Assembly (NCBI RefSeq): GCF_003149455.1 | Contig: NZ_QFFK01000003.1 | Span: 372,001-436,000, forward strand | Length of the DNA stretch: 64,000 nucleotides | Source of the DNA: Chitinophaga deserti | GTDB lineage: Bacteria; Bacteroidota; Bacteroidia; Chitinophagales; Chitinophagaceae | Reading direction: 5' to 3' | Shown here: positions 52,921-61,854 of the stretch, piece after piece | How positions within the stretch are numbered: the stretch's first letter is position 1 | Layout: each line of letters begins with the position of its first letter | Notes under the pieces: model-generated | The model's input: the letters and a program-made list of their open reading frames with translations, nothing else | Databases searched by the model: none | What the model was told of the DNA's origin: nothing | Position numbers and translations under genes: made by a program

Positions 52921-54894
52921 TTATTTATAGCTACGCTGAGTCGGTTTAACGATCTCGAAGTTCAGCGGCTCTTTATGCAGTTCGTAATTGCTTTGACCTT
53001 TGTATTCCCAAGCTGCTACGAAAGCATAGTTTTCGTCGTCGCGTTTTGCTTCGCCTTCAGCATCCTGGTATTCTTCACGGAAGTGACCACCGCAGGATTC
53101 ATTGCGTTGCAGTGCATCGCGGCACATGAGTTCTCCCAGTTCGAGGAAGTCGGCCACGCGGCCTGCTTTCTCCAGTTCGGGGTTCATTTCATCCTGGCTT
53201 CCGGGGATGCGCACATCCTTCCAGAATTCTTCGCGGAGTGCCTGAATTTCCTTAATCGCTTCTTCGAGGCCTTTTGCGTTACGCGCCATGCCGCATTTGT
53301 CCCACATGATTTTTCCGAGGGCTTTGTGGAAATGGTCCACAGAGTGTTTGCCCTGGATGCTCATGAGTTTGTTCAGCGTTTCCTTCACTTTATTCTCCGC
53401 TTCTACGAAGGCGGGGTGGTCGGTGGGGATAGGTTTGGTATGGATCTCTTTCGCGAGGTAGTTACCGATGGTGTAAGGGATCACGAAGTAGCCGTCTGCC
53501 AGCCCCTGCATAAGCGCGGAGGCACCGAGGCGGTTAGCACCGTGGTCGGAGAAGTTAGCTTCACCGAGGGCGTAGAGGCCTTCTACGGTGGTCATCAGCT
53601 CATAATCCACCCACAGGCCGCCCATTGTATAGTGTACGGCGGGGTAAATGCGCATAGGCATTTCATAAGGATTCTCGCCGGTGATCTTGGCGTACATATC
53701 GAACAGGTTACCGTATTTTTCTGCTACTACGGCTTTACCCATTTTAATGATCTCTTCTTCTCCTACGTTTTCTTCACCGCGTTTACCTGCTTCGATTTTG
53801 CCATAGCGTTTGATCGCGTCGGCATAGTCGAGATAAACGGCCATTTTGGAAGTGCCTACGCCATATCCGGCATCACATCTTTCCTTGGCGGCGCGGGAGG
53901 CCACGTCACGGGGAACGAGGTTACCGAATGCGGGGTAGCGGCGCTCCAGGTAGTAGTCGCGCTCGTCTTCAGGAATATCAACGGCTTTACGTTCGTCGTT
54001 TTTCTTTTTGGGAACCCAGATGCGGCCGTCGTTACGGAGGGATTCAGACATAAGGGTGAGCTTAGACTGGTGATCGCCGGAAACGGGGATACAGGTGGGG
54101 TGGATCTGCGTGAAGCAGGGGTTACCGAAGAAAGCGCCTGCTTTGTGGGCTTTCCATGCTGCAGTAACGTTGGAGCCCATGGCGTTGGTGCTCAGGAAGA
54201 ACACGTTGCCATAACCGCCGGAGCAGATGAGGACAGCGTGGCCGAAGTGGCGCTCGATCTTACCGGAAACGAGGTTACGGGCAATGATGCCCTGCGCCTT
54301 CCCGTCGATCTTCACTACATCCAGCATTTCGTGGCGGGTGTATTGTTTCACGTTGCCGAGGGCTACCTGGCGCTCCAGTGCGGAGTAGGCGCCGAGGAGG
54401 AGCTGCTGGCCGGTTTGGCCTGCAGCGTAGAAGGTACGCTGAACCTGGGTACCACCGAAAGAGCGGTTGCTGAGCAGGCCGCCATATTCGCGGGCGAAGG
54501 GAACACCCTGTGCCACGCACTGATCGATGATACTGCCGCTTACTTCAGACAGGCGGTAAACGTTGCCTTCACGGGCACGGTAGTCGCCACCTTTTACGGT
54601 ATCGTAGAAAAGACGGTAAACGGAGTCACCATCGTTCTGGTAGTTTTTAGCTGCGTTGATGCCACCTTGTGCGGCAATAGAGTGCGCACGGCGGGCACTG
54701 TCCTGGAAGCAGAACACTTTCACTTTGTACCCGAGCTCACCGAGAGATGCGGCTGCAGAGGCACCGGCCAAACCGGTTCCTACCACAATGATCTCGAGTT
54801 TGCGCTTATTGGCCGGGTTTACCAGCTGCACAGTGCTTTTATACTTGCTCCACTTGGTTTCCAGCGGCCCTGCAGGAATTTTTGCGTTCAACAT
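52921..54894 (-). CDS. sdhA: Succinate dehydrogenase flavoprotein subunit
   Basis: 657 residues. N-terminal FAD-binding fold [19 protein letters not shown]; the covalent-FAD histidine is in [12 protein letters not shown] (H71). Other family segments: [34 protein letters not shown] and [13 protein letters not shown]. The larger bacteroidetal form of SdhA fits type B succinate:menaquinone oxidoreductase. Second gene of the operon, between sdhC and sdhB, with gaps of 11 and 29 bp. Confidence 0.96.
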   Translation of the reverse strand: MLNAKIPAGPLETKWSKYKSTVQLVNPANKRKLEIIVVGTGLAGASAAASLGELGYKVKVFCFQDSARRAHSIAAQGGINAAKNYQNDGDSVYRLFYDTVKGGDYRAREGNVYRLSEVSGSIIDQCVAQGVPFAREYGGLLSNRSFGGTQVQRTFYAAGQTGQQLLLGAYSALERQVALGNVKQYTRHEMLDVVKIDGKAQGIIARNLVSGKIERHFGHAVLICSGGYGNVFFLSTNAMGSNVTAAWKAHKAGAFFGNPCFTQIHPTCIPVSGDHQSKLTLMSESLRNDGRIWVPKKKNDERKAVDIPEDERDYYLERRYPAFGNLVPRDVASRAAKERCDAGYGVGTSKMAVYLDYADAIKRYGKIEAGKRGEENVGEEEIIKMGKAVVAEKYGNLFDMYAKITGENPYEMPMRIYPAVHYTMGGLWVDYELMTTVEGLYALGEANFSDHGANRLGASALMQGLADGYFVIPYTIGNYLAKEIHTKPIPTDHPAFVEAENKVKETLNKLMSIQGKHSVDHFHKALGKIMWDKCGMARNAKGLEEAIKEIQALREEFWKDVRIPGSQDEMNPELEKAGRVADFLELGELMCRDALQRNESCGGHFREEYQDAEGEAKRDDENYAFVAAWEYKGQSNYELHKEPLNFEIVKPTQRSYK

Positions 54895-54905
54895 ATATCC
54901 TTGCT

Positions 54906-55592
54906 TTATGCGATTTGTTTATAGTAAATGTACACGGGGATCACGGCGAAGAGTACGGGGATGATGATGCCGAAAAGCCAAAGACCAACGAAATTGATCA
55001 TGCCGTTGTACTTCGGATGGTTAAAGCCGAAAGTCTGCATCGCGCTTTTGAAGCCGTGAATCAGGTGGAAAGACAGTGCGATCATACCTGCGATGTAAAG
55101 CACCACAAGCCCGATGTTCTCAAATGCAGTCCATACCACCGTGTAAAGATCTCCTACTTCCTTACCGTCGTAAGTGCTGGAAGGAATGTCTCCATAGTGC
55201 ATAGCCCACCAGAAATTGGCGAGGTGGATCACGAGGAAAATGAAGAGGATGCTGCCCATAACCGCCATTTGACGGCTGTACCAGGAGGAGGTGGAATTGC
55301 CGGGCTTAACGGCATATTTAACCGGCCGGGCGGCCTGGTTACGGATGGTAAGCTGAATAGCCAGGAAAGCGTGGATGAGTATCACTACCTTCAGGCCCCA
55401 GGCCAATGTCTGGATCAGAGGGTTGTGCCCCATGAAATCCGCATACAGATTAAAGGCCTGTCCCCCGTCGTCTTTCATCAGCGACAGGTTACCGGCCAGG
55501 TGCACGATCAAAAATGTGCACAGGAAAAAGCCAGTTGCACCCACCAGCAGTTTTTTACCAATGGAGGTTGAAAAGAATTGCGACCATTTCAT
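54906..55592 (-). CDS. sdhC: Succinate dehydrogenase cytochrome b subunit (di-heme)
   Basis: 228 residues. Five membrane helices. Candidate heme ligands are H31, H74, H123 and H176/H179 within the helices ([32 protein letters not shown]), consistent with the di-heme type B enzyme reacting with menaquinone. First gene of sdhCAB; its promoter is the minus-strand element at 55644-55674. Confidence 0.93.
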   Translation of the reverse strand: MKWSQFFSTSIGKKLLVGATGFFLCTFLIVHLAGNLSLMKDDGGQAFNLYADFMGHNPLIQTLAWGLKVVILIHAFLAIQLTIRNQAARPVKYAVKPGNSTSSWYSRQMAVMGSILFIFLVIHLANFWWAMHYGDIPSSTYDGKEVGDLYTVVWTAFENIGLVVLYIAGMIALSFHLIHGFKSAMQTFGFNHPKYNGMINFVGLWLFGIIIPVLFAVIPVYIYYKQIA

Positions 55593-55643
55593 AAGATACG
55601 TTCTAAGCTTCCTTTAGTATGAATAAATAAGTGAAATGTCGGG

Positions 55644-55674
55644 CAAATTTATAACATGAAAAATTAAAACCAAA
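55644..55674 (-). promoter_or_regulatory. Promoter of sdhCAB
   Basis: On the minus strand TTTG (55671-55674) and TAAATTTG (55644-55651) are exactly 19 bp apart. Confidence 0.72.
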
Positions 55675-55696
55675 TGATAAATGTCACGAAAAATGC

Positions 55697-56260
55697 TTAT
55701 TCGAGACGGCGCATCATCCAGTTATCCACGAGATTAAACAAGTGTTGCGGCAGAAAAGTTCGCCATTTGGGTTCATCCAGCAAATGCACGTAATTGTCCA
55801 GGCGCGCACTTTCGAACTCCTCCCGCGTTTGTGGGGGCAGGTTCAGGAGAACAATCCACCCCCCTTCGTCCCGGATATCCTCCCACCATTCTTCATAGTA
55901 GCAGTCGTCAGACGAATAGAAGTTAAGTACGTTCTCACCAATAAGTATGAATTTGTAAATGCCCTCGCGGGTAAGTATATCTATGATATCCCGCTTGAGT
56001 GTCATGATGTTGTTCTCCACCGCATCGTTCCACTCCCCTATCAGTTCTATGATGGCGAAATTGAACTGGTAATCGGCGAACAGTATCTTCATGTAAAGGT
56101 TGGGCGCGCCAAAATCATCCCACTGTGGATGAATGTAGTAGTTGTAAACCGTGTTGGTAAATTCGAACTCACTATACTCTCGTCCATAGAACGGGGACTG
56201 TTCATCTTCTTCCGCAGCATACAGGTGCCGCCAGTTATAAAATGGTTCTATCTCATGCAT
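55697..56260 (-). CDS. Conserved hypothetical protein
   Basis: 187 residues, acidic and aromatic-rich, beginning MHEIEPFYNWRHLYAAEEDE. No signal peptide or membrane segment and no family name known to me. Segments such as NTVYNYYIHPQWDDFGAPNLYMKILFADYQFNFAIIELIGEW suggest a mostly beta fold. It is located between sdhC and murQ on the same strand. The end is GLVDNWMMRRLE-like. Its role is unknown. Confidence 0.8.
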   Translation of the reverse strand: MHEIEPFYNWRHLYAAEEDEQSPFYGREYSEFEFTNTVYNYYIHPQWDDFGAPNLYMKILFADYQFNFAIIELIGEWNDAVENNIMTLKRDIIDILTREGIYKFILIGENVLNFYSSDDCYYEEWWEDIRDEGGWIVLLNLPPQTREEFESARLDNYVHLLDEPKWRTFLPQHLFNLVDNWMMRRLE

Positions 56261-56282
56261 GCCGGCAATTTATAGAATTTTT

Positions 56283-57095
56283 TTATTTCCGGCTTTCAAC
56301 TGCACGCTTGACGCTGCCATGCTCCAGCAGAAGGCCTTTGGCCACTTCATAATCAGTGAGCTGCAGCTGCTCCATCACCATTTTCACACCACGGTCTACC
56401 AGCTTCTCATTACTGAGCTGCATATTAACCATCCTGTTATCTTCCACCCTGCCCAGCTGTATCATGACGGTAGTGGAGATCATATTGAGCACCAGCTTCT
56501 GCGCCGTGCCTGATTTCATACGGGTGGATCCGGTCACGAATTCGGGACCTACGACTACTTCCACGGGGAAGTCGGCATGTTCCGATACGGGAGAACCGGG
56601 GTTGCAGGAAATAGAGCCTGTAATAATGCCGTTTTCCCGGCAGGCTTTGAGGGCGCCTATTACATATGGAGTGGTACCGCTGGCAGCGATGCCCACCACA
56701 ACATCTTTATCAGAGATGTTTAACTGCTGAAGGTCCTTCCAGCCCTGCTCCCTGTCGTCTTCCGCATTCTCAACCGCACGGCGGATGGCGGAGTCGCCTC
56801 CGGCAATGAGCCCTACCACCAGCCCCTGGGGCACACCATAAGTAGGCGGGCATTCTGAGGCGTCGAGGATACCGAGGCGGCCGCTGGTGCCTGCACCCAT
56901 GTAAAAGAGCCGTCCGCCGGCCAGCATCTTATCAGTGATGGCGGAGGTTAGCTTCGAAATCTGGGGGATGGCCTTTTCTACAGCCAGGGGAACGGTTTTG
57001 TCTTCGTTATTGATATTCGTCAGCACTTCCTGAATGGTCATGGTTTCCAGGTGACGGTAACTGCTCGGTTGTTCTGTGACTTTGGTAAATGCCAT
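56283..57095 (-). CDS. murQ: N-acetylmuramic acid 6-phosphate etherase
   Basis: 270 residues from ATG 57095. SIS domain with [24 protein letters not shown] in pieces and [15 protein letters not shown], plus [24 protein letters not shown], which identify MurQ. It splits the lactyl ether of MurNAc-6-phosphate to GlcNAc-6-phosphate and lactate in peptidoglycan recycling. A kinase gene of the BadF type is 4 bp upstream, so the two act in sequence (inference). Confidence 0.95.
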   Translation of the reverse strand: MAFTKVTEQPSSYRHLETMTIQEVLTNINNEDKTVPLAVEKAIPQISKLTSAITDKMLAGGRLFYMGAGTSGRLGILDASECPPTYGVPQGLVVGLIAGGDSAIRRAVENAEDDREQGWKDLQQLNISDKDVVVGIAASGTTPYVIGALKACRENGIITGSISCNPGSPVSEHADFPVEVVVGPEFVTGSTRMKSGTAQKLVLNMISTTVMIQLGRVEDNRMVNMQLSNEKLVDRGVKMVMEQLQLTDYEVAKGLLLEHGSVKRAVESRK

Positions 57096-57099
57096 AAGG

Positions 57100-57954
57100 T
57101 TAATCTTGTTCTTCGTGATATAATGCCAATCCATCCATGGGATTGCGGAGCACCCTGCCCAGCTGGAGCTCATACAGGCTGCAGAGGGCTTCGAGCACAT
57201 CGCGGAAGTGGAAGGCTACGCTGCCGGTAAAGTGCAGGGGCACGGTCCAGCTTTCGCGGTATTTATAGATGTGATTGAAAAAAAACTCGTTTAGCCCGTC
57301 TTCCAGTATGTTCTCGATCATAAAATGACCGCGGTTCTCAGCCAGGAAGGGGGTGAAAGATGCGAGGAAACGGTTGGGGAGCGGCTTCCGGTATACGTTT
57401 TCGAGGATATCTTCCTTATTAACGCCAAATTTCTGGTCAAAGCGGTATCGCAGTTCCCCGTCGAAGGTTTCGTACAGGTAATATTGGAGTACCTTTTTGC
57501 CAAGGTAGGCGCCGGAACCCTCGTCGCCCAGTACATATCCCAGGCCCGGGTTGTTCTTTTCGATCTCTTTGCCGTTATAATAGCAGGAATTGGAGCCGGT
57601 ACCCAGGATGCTGGCGATGCCCGGTTCATGGCCACACAGGGCGCGGGCAGCCCCCATCAGGTCGTGGGTAACTTCAATTTTAGCATGGGGCCATACGGCA
57701 TGGAGGGCCTTGTGCATGAGTTTCACGTTCTTTTCGGCCAGGCATCCGGTTCCGTAAAAGGCAACCTGGTCAGGCACCACATCCCCCATCTGCGGCAGCA
57801 GTTCCGCACGGATCAGCTCTTCTATCTGGATACTGGTCAGGAAATAAGGGCTCAGGCCCTGCGTCAGCCAATGCTGCCGCTGCTTACCGTCCGTCAGGCA
57901 CCATTCCGTTTTAGTGGACCCACTATCCGCCACCAGCTTTACTTTCGAAGGCAT
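57100..57954 (-). CDS. BadF/BadG-type ATPase, amino-sugar kinase
   Basis: 284 residues. ATPase phosphate-binding loops [11 protein letters not shown] at the start and [11 protein letters not shown] in the middle, with [12 protein letters not shown] further on, the actin-like ASKHA pattern of the BadF/BcrA family. With murQ next to it the likely substrate is MurNAc or GlcNAc; kinases of this family acting on both are known (MurK of Clostridium). Not shown here. The ATG at 57954 starts the conserved N-terminus. Confidence 0.85.
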   Translation of the reverse strand: MPSKVKLVADSGSTKTEWCLTDGKQRQHWLTQGLSPYFLTSIQIEELIRAELLPQMGDVVPDQVAFYGTGCLAEKNVKLMHKALHAVWPHAKIEVTHDLMGAARALCGHEPGIASILGTGSNSCYYNGKEIEKNNPGLGYVLGDEGSGAYLGKKVLQYYLYETFDGELRYRFDQKFGVNKEDILENVYRKPLPNRFLASFTPFLAENRGHFMIENILEDGLNEFFFNHIYKYRESWTVPLHFTGSVAFHFRDVLEALCSLYELQLGRVLRNPMDGLALYHEEQD

Positions 57955-58010
57955 ATCCGTTCGTTTATGAAATTAAGATTGAGATGTAGATGTTTTGCTT
58001 GTGAATATGT

Positions 58011-58018
58011 TATTTTTG
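58011..58018 (+). promoter_or_regulatory. -7 element before the processing protease gene
   Basis: TATTTTTG fits TAnnTTTG, 50 bp before the ATG. No TTTG at the normal distance. Confidence 0.4.
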
Positions 58019-58068
58019 TCACAAGTTAAACAAAAGGGAGGATTCCCTTCAACGTTTTAAATAATCAT

Positions 58069-59676
58069 ATGTCGGACAACAGAAGACTAAAAGTTTGGCT
58101 GCCCCTGATGTTTGCCTTCGCACTTGCGCTGGGCATGTATCTCGGGCACAAGATGCCAGCGGCCCGGAATAGCGATTCCGCCAGTTTTTTCCTCAACAGA
58201 AGGAGCAGCCTCCAGGAAGTGCTCGACCTCCTGAAATATAATTACGTAGATACGCTGGATGTGGCCTCCATCCAGGAAGAGGCTATAGAAGGCCTCCTCT
58301 CTCACCTCGATCCCCACTCTGTATACATCCCTCCGGCCGACGTGCAGGAGGTAAATGAAGACCTCGACGGTAACTTCGAGGGTATCGGGGTGGAGTTCAA
58401 CATCATCCGCGACACGGTTAACATCCTCAGCGTAATAGCCGGCGGCCCTTCTGACGCCGCGGGCGTTCTGACAGGTGATAAGATCCTGAAAGTAGACGAC
58501 TCCGTGAACGTTGCCGGTAAGAATATTACTGCTGAAGACATCCGGAAGCTTCTCCGCGGCCCCCGCAACTCTACGGTGAAAACCAAAATGCTGCGCGGTT
58601 CCAAACAGGTGGATATCACCATCAAACGCGGCTTGATCCCCCTGAACAGTGTGGATGCCGCTTATATGACCGCTCCCGGGGTTGGCTATATCAAAATCAG
58701 CAAATTCGCTGCCACCACCTACACCGAATTCCTCGAAGCTTCCCGTAAACTGGAAAAGCTGGGTATGCAAAAGCTGGTGATAGACCTCCGGCAGAACGGC
58801 GGCGGCCTCCTCGATGCAGCCACCCGCCTGGCCGATGAAGTTCTGGAAGGCAGTAAACTGATCGTATATACGCAGGGTAAAAACTCCCCGCGGCAGGATT
58901 ACAAAACCACCCGCCCCGGCGTGTTTGAGAAAGGCAGTCTGGCTATCCTCATCGACGAAGGTTCTGCCTCCGCCAGTGAAGTACTGGCCGGTGCCGTGCA
59001 GGATTGGGACCGTGGTATCATCGTAGGACGCCGCTCCTTCGGTAAAGGCCTTGTACAGGAACCTTTCGAGCTGGATAACGGCGCTACCCTCCGCCTTACC
59101 ATCGCCCGTTATTATCTGCCTTCGGGCCGCTCCATCCAGAAGAGCTATGAAAACGGCCGCGAGGCTTATGAAGAAGATATTGCCAACCGCTACAGCCATG
59201 GCGAGTTCCTGAACCGCGACAGCATCCGCCCCGTGGATTCCAGCCTGCAGTTCAAAACGCCCGGTGGTAAAGTAGTATATGGCGGCGGCGGTATTATGCC
59301 AGATGTGTTCATTCCTTTTGATACCACCCGGTATTCGGATGTACTCACGGAGCTGTACAACCGCAACGTATTCGGTGATTATGTTTACCAATATTACACT
59401 GCCAACGCATCAGAATTCAGCGGATACAAAGATGCATCTGCGTTTAACCGCGAGTTCCAGGTAAGTGATAAAATGCTGGCCGGCTTCCGTACGCTGGCTG
59501 CAGAAGAAGGGGTGAATATGGCGCGTGCCACTGCGAAAGACAATGAGGAGATCCGCACACGCATTAAAGCACTGCTGGCCCGCCAGCGCTGGCGCAGTGA
59601 GGGCTTCTATGAAGTGTCCAACGCCGGCGACCCTGTGATAGAACGTGCAGTGAAAGAGCTGCAGGAAATGAAATAA
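58069..59676 (+). CDS. S41 C-terminal processing peptidase
   Basis: 535 residues. A signal anchor at residues 10-26, a PDZ domain near 95-190 (GIGVEFNIIRDTVNILSVI, GPSDAAGVLTGDKILKVDD) and the protease domain with the catalytic Ser in DEGSASASEVL (297-306) and the catalytic Lys K326 with Q330 (SFGKGLVQ). The family (CtpA/Prc) cuts C-termini of exported proteins or cell-wall hydrolases. Periplasmic. Ends with a basic/acidic helix. Strong terminator after it. Confidence 0.94.
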   Translation: MSDNRRLKVWLPLMFAFALALGMYLGHKMPAARNSDSASFFLNRRSSLQEVLDLLKYNYVDTLDVASIQEEAIEGLLSHLDPHSVYIPPADVQEVNEDLDGNFEGIGVEFNIIRDTVNILSVIAGGPSDAAGVLTGDKILKVDDSVNVAGKNITAEDIRKLLRGPRNSTVKTKMLRGSKQVDITIKRGLIPLNSVDAAYMTAPGVGYIKISKFAATTYTEFLEASRKLEKLGMQKLVIDLRQNGGGLLDAATRLADEVLEGSKLIVYTQGKNSPRQDYKTTRPGVFEKGSLAILIDEGSASASEVLAGAVQDWDRGIIVGRRSFGKGLVQEPFELDNGATLRLTIARYYLPSGRSIQKSYENGREAYEEDIANRYSHGEFLNRDSIRPVDSSLQFKTPGGKVVYGGGGIMPDVFIPFDTTRYSDVLTELYNRNVFGDYVYQYYTANASEFSGYKDASAFNREFQVSDKMLAGFRTLAAEEGVNMARATAKDNEEIRTRIKALLARQRWRSEGFYEVSNAGDPVIERAVKELQEMK

Positions 59677-59686
59677 CGAATAAACA

Positions 59687-59720
59687 AACTGCCAGTGCGA
59701 TCATTGCACTGGCAGTTTTT
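59687..59720 (+). terminator. Terminator after the S41 gene
   Basis: AACTGCCAGTGC and GCACTGGCAGTT stem of 12 bp around GATCATT, then T5. Confidence 0.9.
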
Positions 59721-59746
59721 CTTTTAACCTATACCCTACCCCTCCC

Positions 59747-59893
59747 ATGAAAATTGCATCGTTCATCCTTTCCATGCTTACCGGCACCATCGGCATCCTC
59801 TTTAAAATACAACACTGGCCATATGGACCCCCGGATAATGCGGCTCGCACCGGCAATCAGCCGGCCTTTACCGGGAAGCATCCTGTTTATTAG
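59747..59893 (+). CDS. Small membrane protein or fragment (48 residues)
   Basis: An ATG at 59747 and TAG at 59891-59893 enclose 48 codons. The product starts MKIASFILSMLTGTIGILFK then IQHWPYG, a hydrophobic helix followed by the HWP motif known in GldL-like and other Bacteroidota membrane proteins. The rest (PPDNAARTGNQPAFTGKHPVY) is unrelated. It may be a truncated relic of a larger membrane protein or a real small one. Confidence 0.4.
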   Translation: MKIASFILSMLTGTIGILFKIQHWPYGPPDNAARTGNQPAFTGKHPVY

Positions 59894-59948
59894 TTTGCAT
59901 TCCAAACCATCTGCAAAGCAGGCGTAACCTTTTTTGAAATAAATTAAT

Positions 59949-59985
59949 AAGCCGGGCAGGATGTATCCTGTCCGGCTTTTTTATA
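59949..59985 (+). terminator. Terminator after the small ORF
   Basis: AAGCCGGGCAGGA and TCCTGTCCGGCTT stem of 13 bp (one G-U) around TGTA, then T6. Confidence 0.88.
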
Positions 59986-59995
59986 ATTTCAATGC

Positions 59996-60088
59996 ATGAT
60001 TTACTATATCCTCAGAGTAGTGGTTGCTATTCTGGTTATATACATCCTATTACCTGATAAGAAGAAACACAATTCCAAAAAAGAGTAA
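59996..60088 (+). CDS. Possible 30-residue single-helix membrane peptide
   Basis: ATG at 59996 to TAA at 60086-60088. Sequence begins MIYYILRVVVAILVIYILLP, then DKKKHNSKKE: one membrane helix with a lysine-rich tail, a common layout for small membrane proteins. It begins 11 bp after the terminator T-run and is convergent with the next gene, 8 bp away. Low support. Confidence 0.35.
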   Translation: MIYYILRVVVAILVIYILLPDKKKHNSKKE

Positions 60089-60096
60089 CGCAGCAG

Positions 60097-60495
60097 CTAG
60101 TAACGCATATAGCGGATACAAAACATCGTAGTTATGAGATAAACTCCAATCAGCCGCAGATAAAATGTGGCATCGGCCATTACATCGGAACGAAGTATGG
60201 CCCAAAGCAGCAGAAAATTGAGGACCAGCACAATGGCAGCGCTTCGCATGCAATACTGTTTCCATCTACCTTCTTCCCCACCGGTATCGGATTTCCTGTA
60301 AACCAGCCAGCCAAAAGCAAATAAGGAAGGAAGTCCGAATAGCATGGATACGGCCAATAGCAGCACCATGAGCAGGAAATTGAGCGGCAGGCTTCCGGGC
60401 ATGCGGTCAAAGATGGTAATAATAAAAATAAGCGGGGAAATGGCCACACTGGCCAGCCATATGCGCAGGGCATACCTGAAGGGTGCGGGTTTCAT
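60097..60495 (-). CDS. Membrane protein of unknown function
   Basis: 132 residues, four hydrophobic helices at about 11-28, 36-60, 84-100 and 107-125. No named family recognised. Basic N-terminus (MKPAPFRYALRIW) and an Arg-rich end (FCIRYMRY). Start is the upstream ATG at 60495. Positioned between small ORFs and the coiled-coil secreted protein gene. Confidence 0.6.
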   Translation of the reverse strand: MKPAPFRYALRIWLASVAISPLIFIITIFDRMPGSLPLNFLLMVLLLAVSMLFGLPSLFAFGWLVYRKSDTGGEEGRWKQYCMRSAAIVLVLNFLLLWAILRSDVMADATFYLRLIGVYLITTMFCIRYMRY

Positions 60496-60576
60496 AGGCG
60501 TACGGTTCGGTTATAAGGATATCAGTCCCAAAAATAAGGTATCCCTGTTATCGGCCGTATGACATGAAAGGGGGAA

Positions 60577-61119
60577 TCAGCGATGGCGCAGGCGGGCCCG
60601 TTCTTCCTCATAATCTCTCCGGAGGTCGCGCAACTCCTGCTCCAGCTGGCGTTTAGCCATTTTCTGCTCCCTGTCGCTGGGGTAAGACCGGTTCCCGAAC
60701 TCCCTGGTACGGCGGGCACGATCTGCCTCATATGAATCCTTTAATTCCCGGAGTGCATCTTCTTCAATAATATCTTCCTGTACTTCATCCATTTTCTGCT
60801 GGAGCACAGCCATTTTACGATCCATATCCGAAGCGGTGGAAGGGTCGCGGATAACGGTGCGTACGGTTTCCATCATATCCACCAACACAGCACGCAGTGC
60901 GGCACCATGCTTAGGAGAAGCCTGGCTGAAATCGAGCGTGGCAGGATCGAAGCGGGAAAAAGCGGTTAGGATACTGTCGCGCGTTGCAGGAGGTAATTGC
61001 GCCAGGCCTTTGAGATCGGTACCGGGGAAGCGGAATACATAATTCCCGGGATCATATTGGGCGGCGGCGAAGATGTACAGGCTGCAAAGCAGCAGGGCGG
61101 TAAACAGGCTCTTTTTCAT
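60577..61119 (-). CDS. Secreted coiled-coil protein
   Basis: 180 residues from ATG 61119. Signal peptide MKKSLFTALLLCSLYIFAAA. After it comes a segment with LKGLAQLPPATRDSILTAF and a long charged helix (residues about 105-180) of Arg/Glu/Lys heptads ending in QLEQELRDLRRDYEEERAR. Function unknown. Periplasmic location is likely. The longer frame upstream has no signal and was not chosen. Confidence 0.65.
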   Translation of the reverse strand: MKKSLFTALLLCSLYIFAAAQYDPGNYVFRFPGTDLKGLAQLPPATRDSILTAFSRFDPATLDFSQASPKHGAALRAVLVDMMETVRTVIRDPSTASDMDRKMAVLQQKMDEVQEDIIEEDALRELKDSYEADRARRTREFGNRSYPSDREQKMAKRQLEQELRDLRRDYEEERARLRHR

Positions 61120-61172
61120 TTGCTCGGGTCCGTTAGTGAAGTATCCGCACCTAAACAATTGCTGTGCCAAAT

Positions 61173-61206
61173 AAAAGATCCTTCCGGCCAGTGGCGGGAA
61201 GGATCA
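61173..61206 (-). terminator. Terminator between small lipoprotein and coiled-coil gene
   Basis: GATCCTTCC and GGAAGGATC stem with T4 on the minus strand; the loop region GGCCAGTGGCG can add pairs. Confidence 0.75.
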
Positions 61207-61225
61207 AATGCATTCTCTGACACGA

Positions 61226-61450
61226 TTAGTGTTTATGCGCAGCACTGTCTGCCGGGGCTACCGGAGCAGCGTTAGGATCGGCGTTCAGGGTAGTAGAATC
61301 CGCGAGCTGCGTAGAATCAGGCAGTGGAGCGGTTTCTTCTACAACAGGAGCGTCGGTAGAAACGTTGGTAGAATCAGTAGTGTCTGTAGCGTTGTTGTTG
61401 CAGGCCGCGAACAATCCGGCGGCAAATGCAAGCAGAAATAATTTTTTCAT
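61226..61450 (-). CDS. Small lipoprotein A of a tandem pair
   Basis: 74 residues. Signal with lipobox LFAAC (cysteine about residue 17), then NNNATDTTDSTN. The mature part is low complexity, rich in Asp/Ser/Thr/Ala/Pro (DAPVVEETAPLPDSTQLADS), with an HKH end. It resembles the other small lipoprotein gene at 61568 in signal, composition and the HKH end, so they are probably duplicates. Known as small secreted lipoproteins only, function unknown. Confidence 0.7.
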   Translation of the reverse strand: MKKLFLLAFAAGLFAACNNNATDTTDSTNVSTDAPVVEETAPLPDSTQLADSTTLNADPNAAPVAPADSAAHKH

Positions 61451-61510
61451 CTGAGATATGGTTTTTTTATATGGTTTAATACGCCCATTTGCGCAATGAC
61501 TGTGCCAAAC

Positions 61511-61543
61511 AAAAAAAAATCCTTCCGGTTTGCACCGGAAGGA
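61511..61543 (-). terminator. Terminator after lipoprotein B
   Basis: TCCTTCCGGT and ACCGGAAGGA pair around TTGC, with T9 on the minus strand. Confidence 0.85.
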
Positions 61544-61567
61544 CCATATACTTTCATCAAACGCTGA

Positions 61568-61774
61568 TTAGTGTTTGTGAGTGCTATCTGCTTTAGTGGA
61601 GTCACCAGCAACGATTGCGGAAGAATCACCAGCAACGATTGCGTTAGTGTCAGCTGCAGGAACTACAACCGGAGAATCGGTAGGAACAACGGTAGAATCG
61701 TTAGAAGTAGTAGTAGCGTTGTTGCAAGCTACGAACATGCCGGTAGCGATAGCGAGTACGAATAATTTTTTCAT
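61568..61774 (-). CDS. Small lipoprotein B of a tandem pair
   Basis: 68 residues from ATG 61774. MKKLFVLAIATGMFVAC (lipobox FVAC), then NNATTTSNDSTVV. Mature part has a repeated octapeptide, AIVAGDSS and AIVAGDST, from a 24-bp duplication in the DNA, and ends STHKH. Same style as lipoprotein A. The longer frame upstream has no signal and is not chosen. Confidence 0.7.
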   Translation of the reverse strand: MKKLFVLAIATGMFVACNNATTTSNDSTVVPTDSPVVVPAADTNAIVAGDSSAIVAGDSTKADSTHKH

Positions 61775-61854
61775 ATTAATGTTTGTTTTAAAACGCCGCA
61801 AAGGTATTCAAAATTCCGTTACTACAAAATATATTTTTATGTAATACGGGTAAA

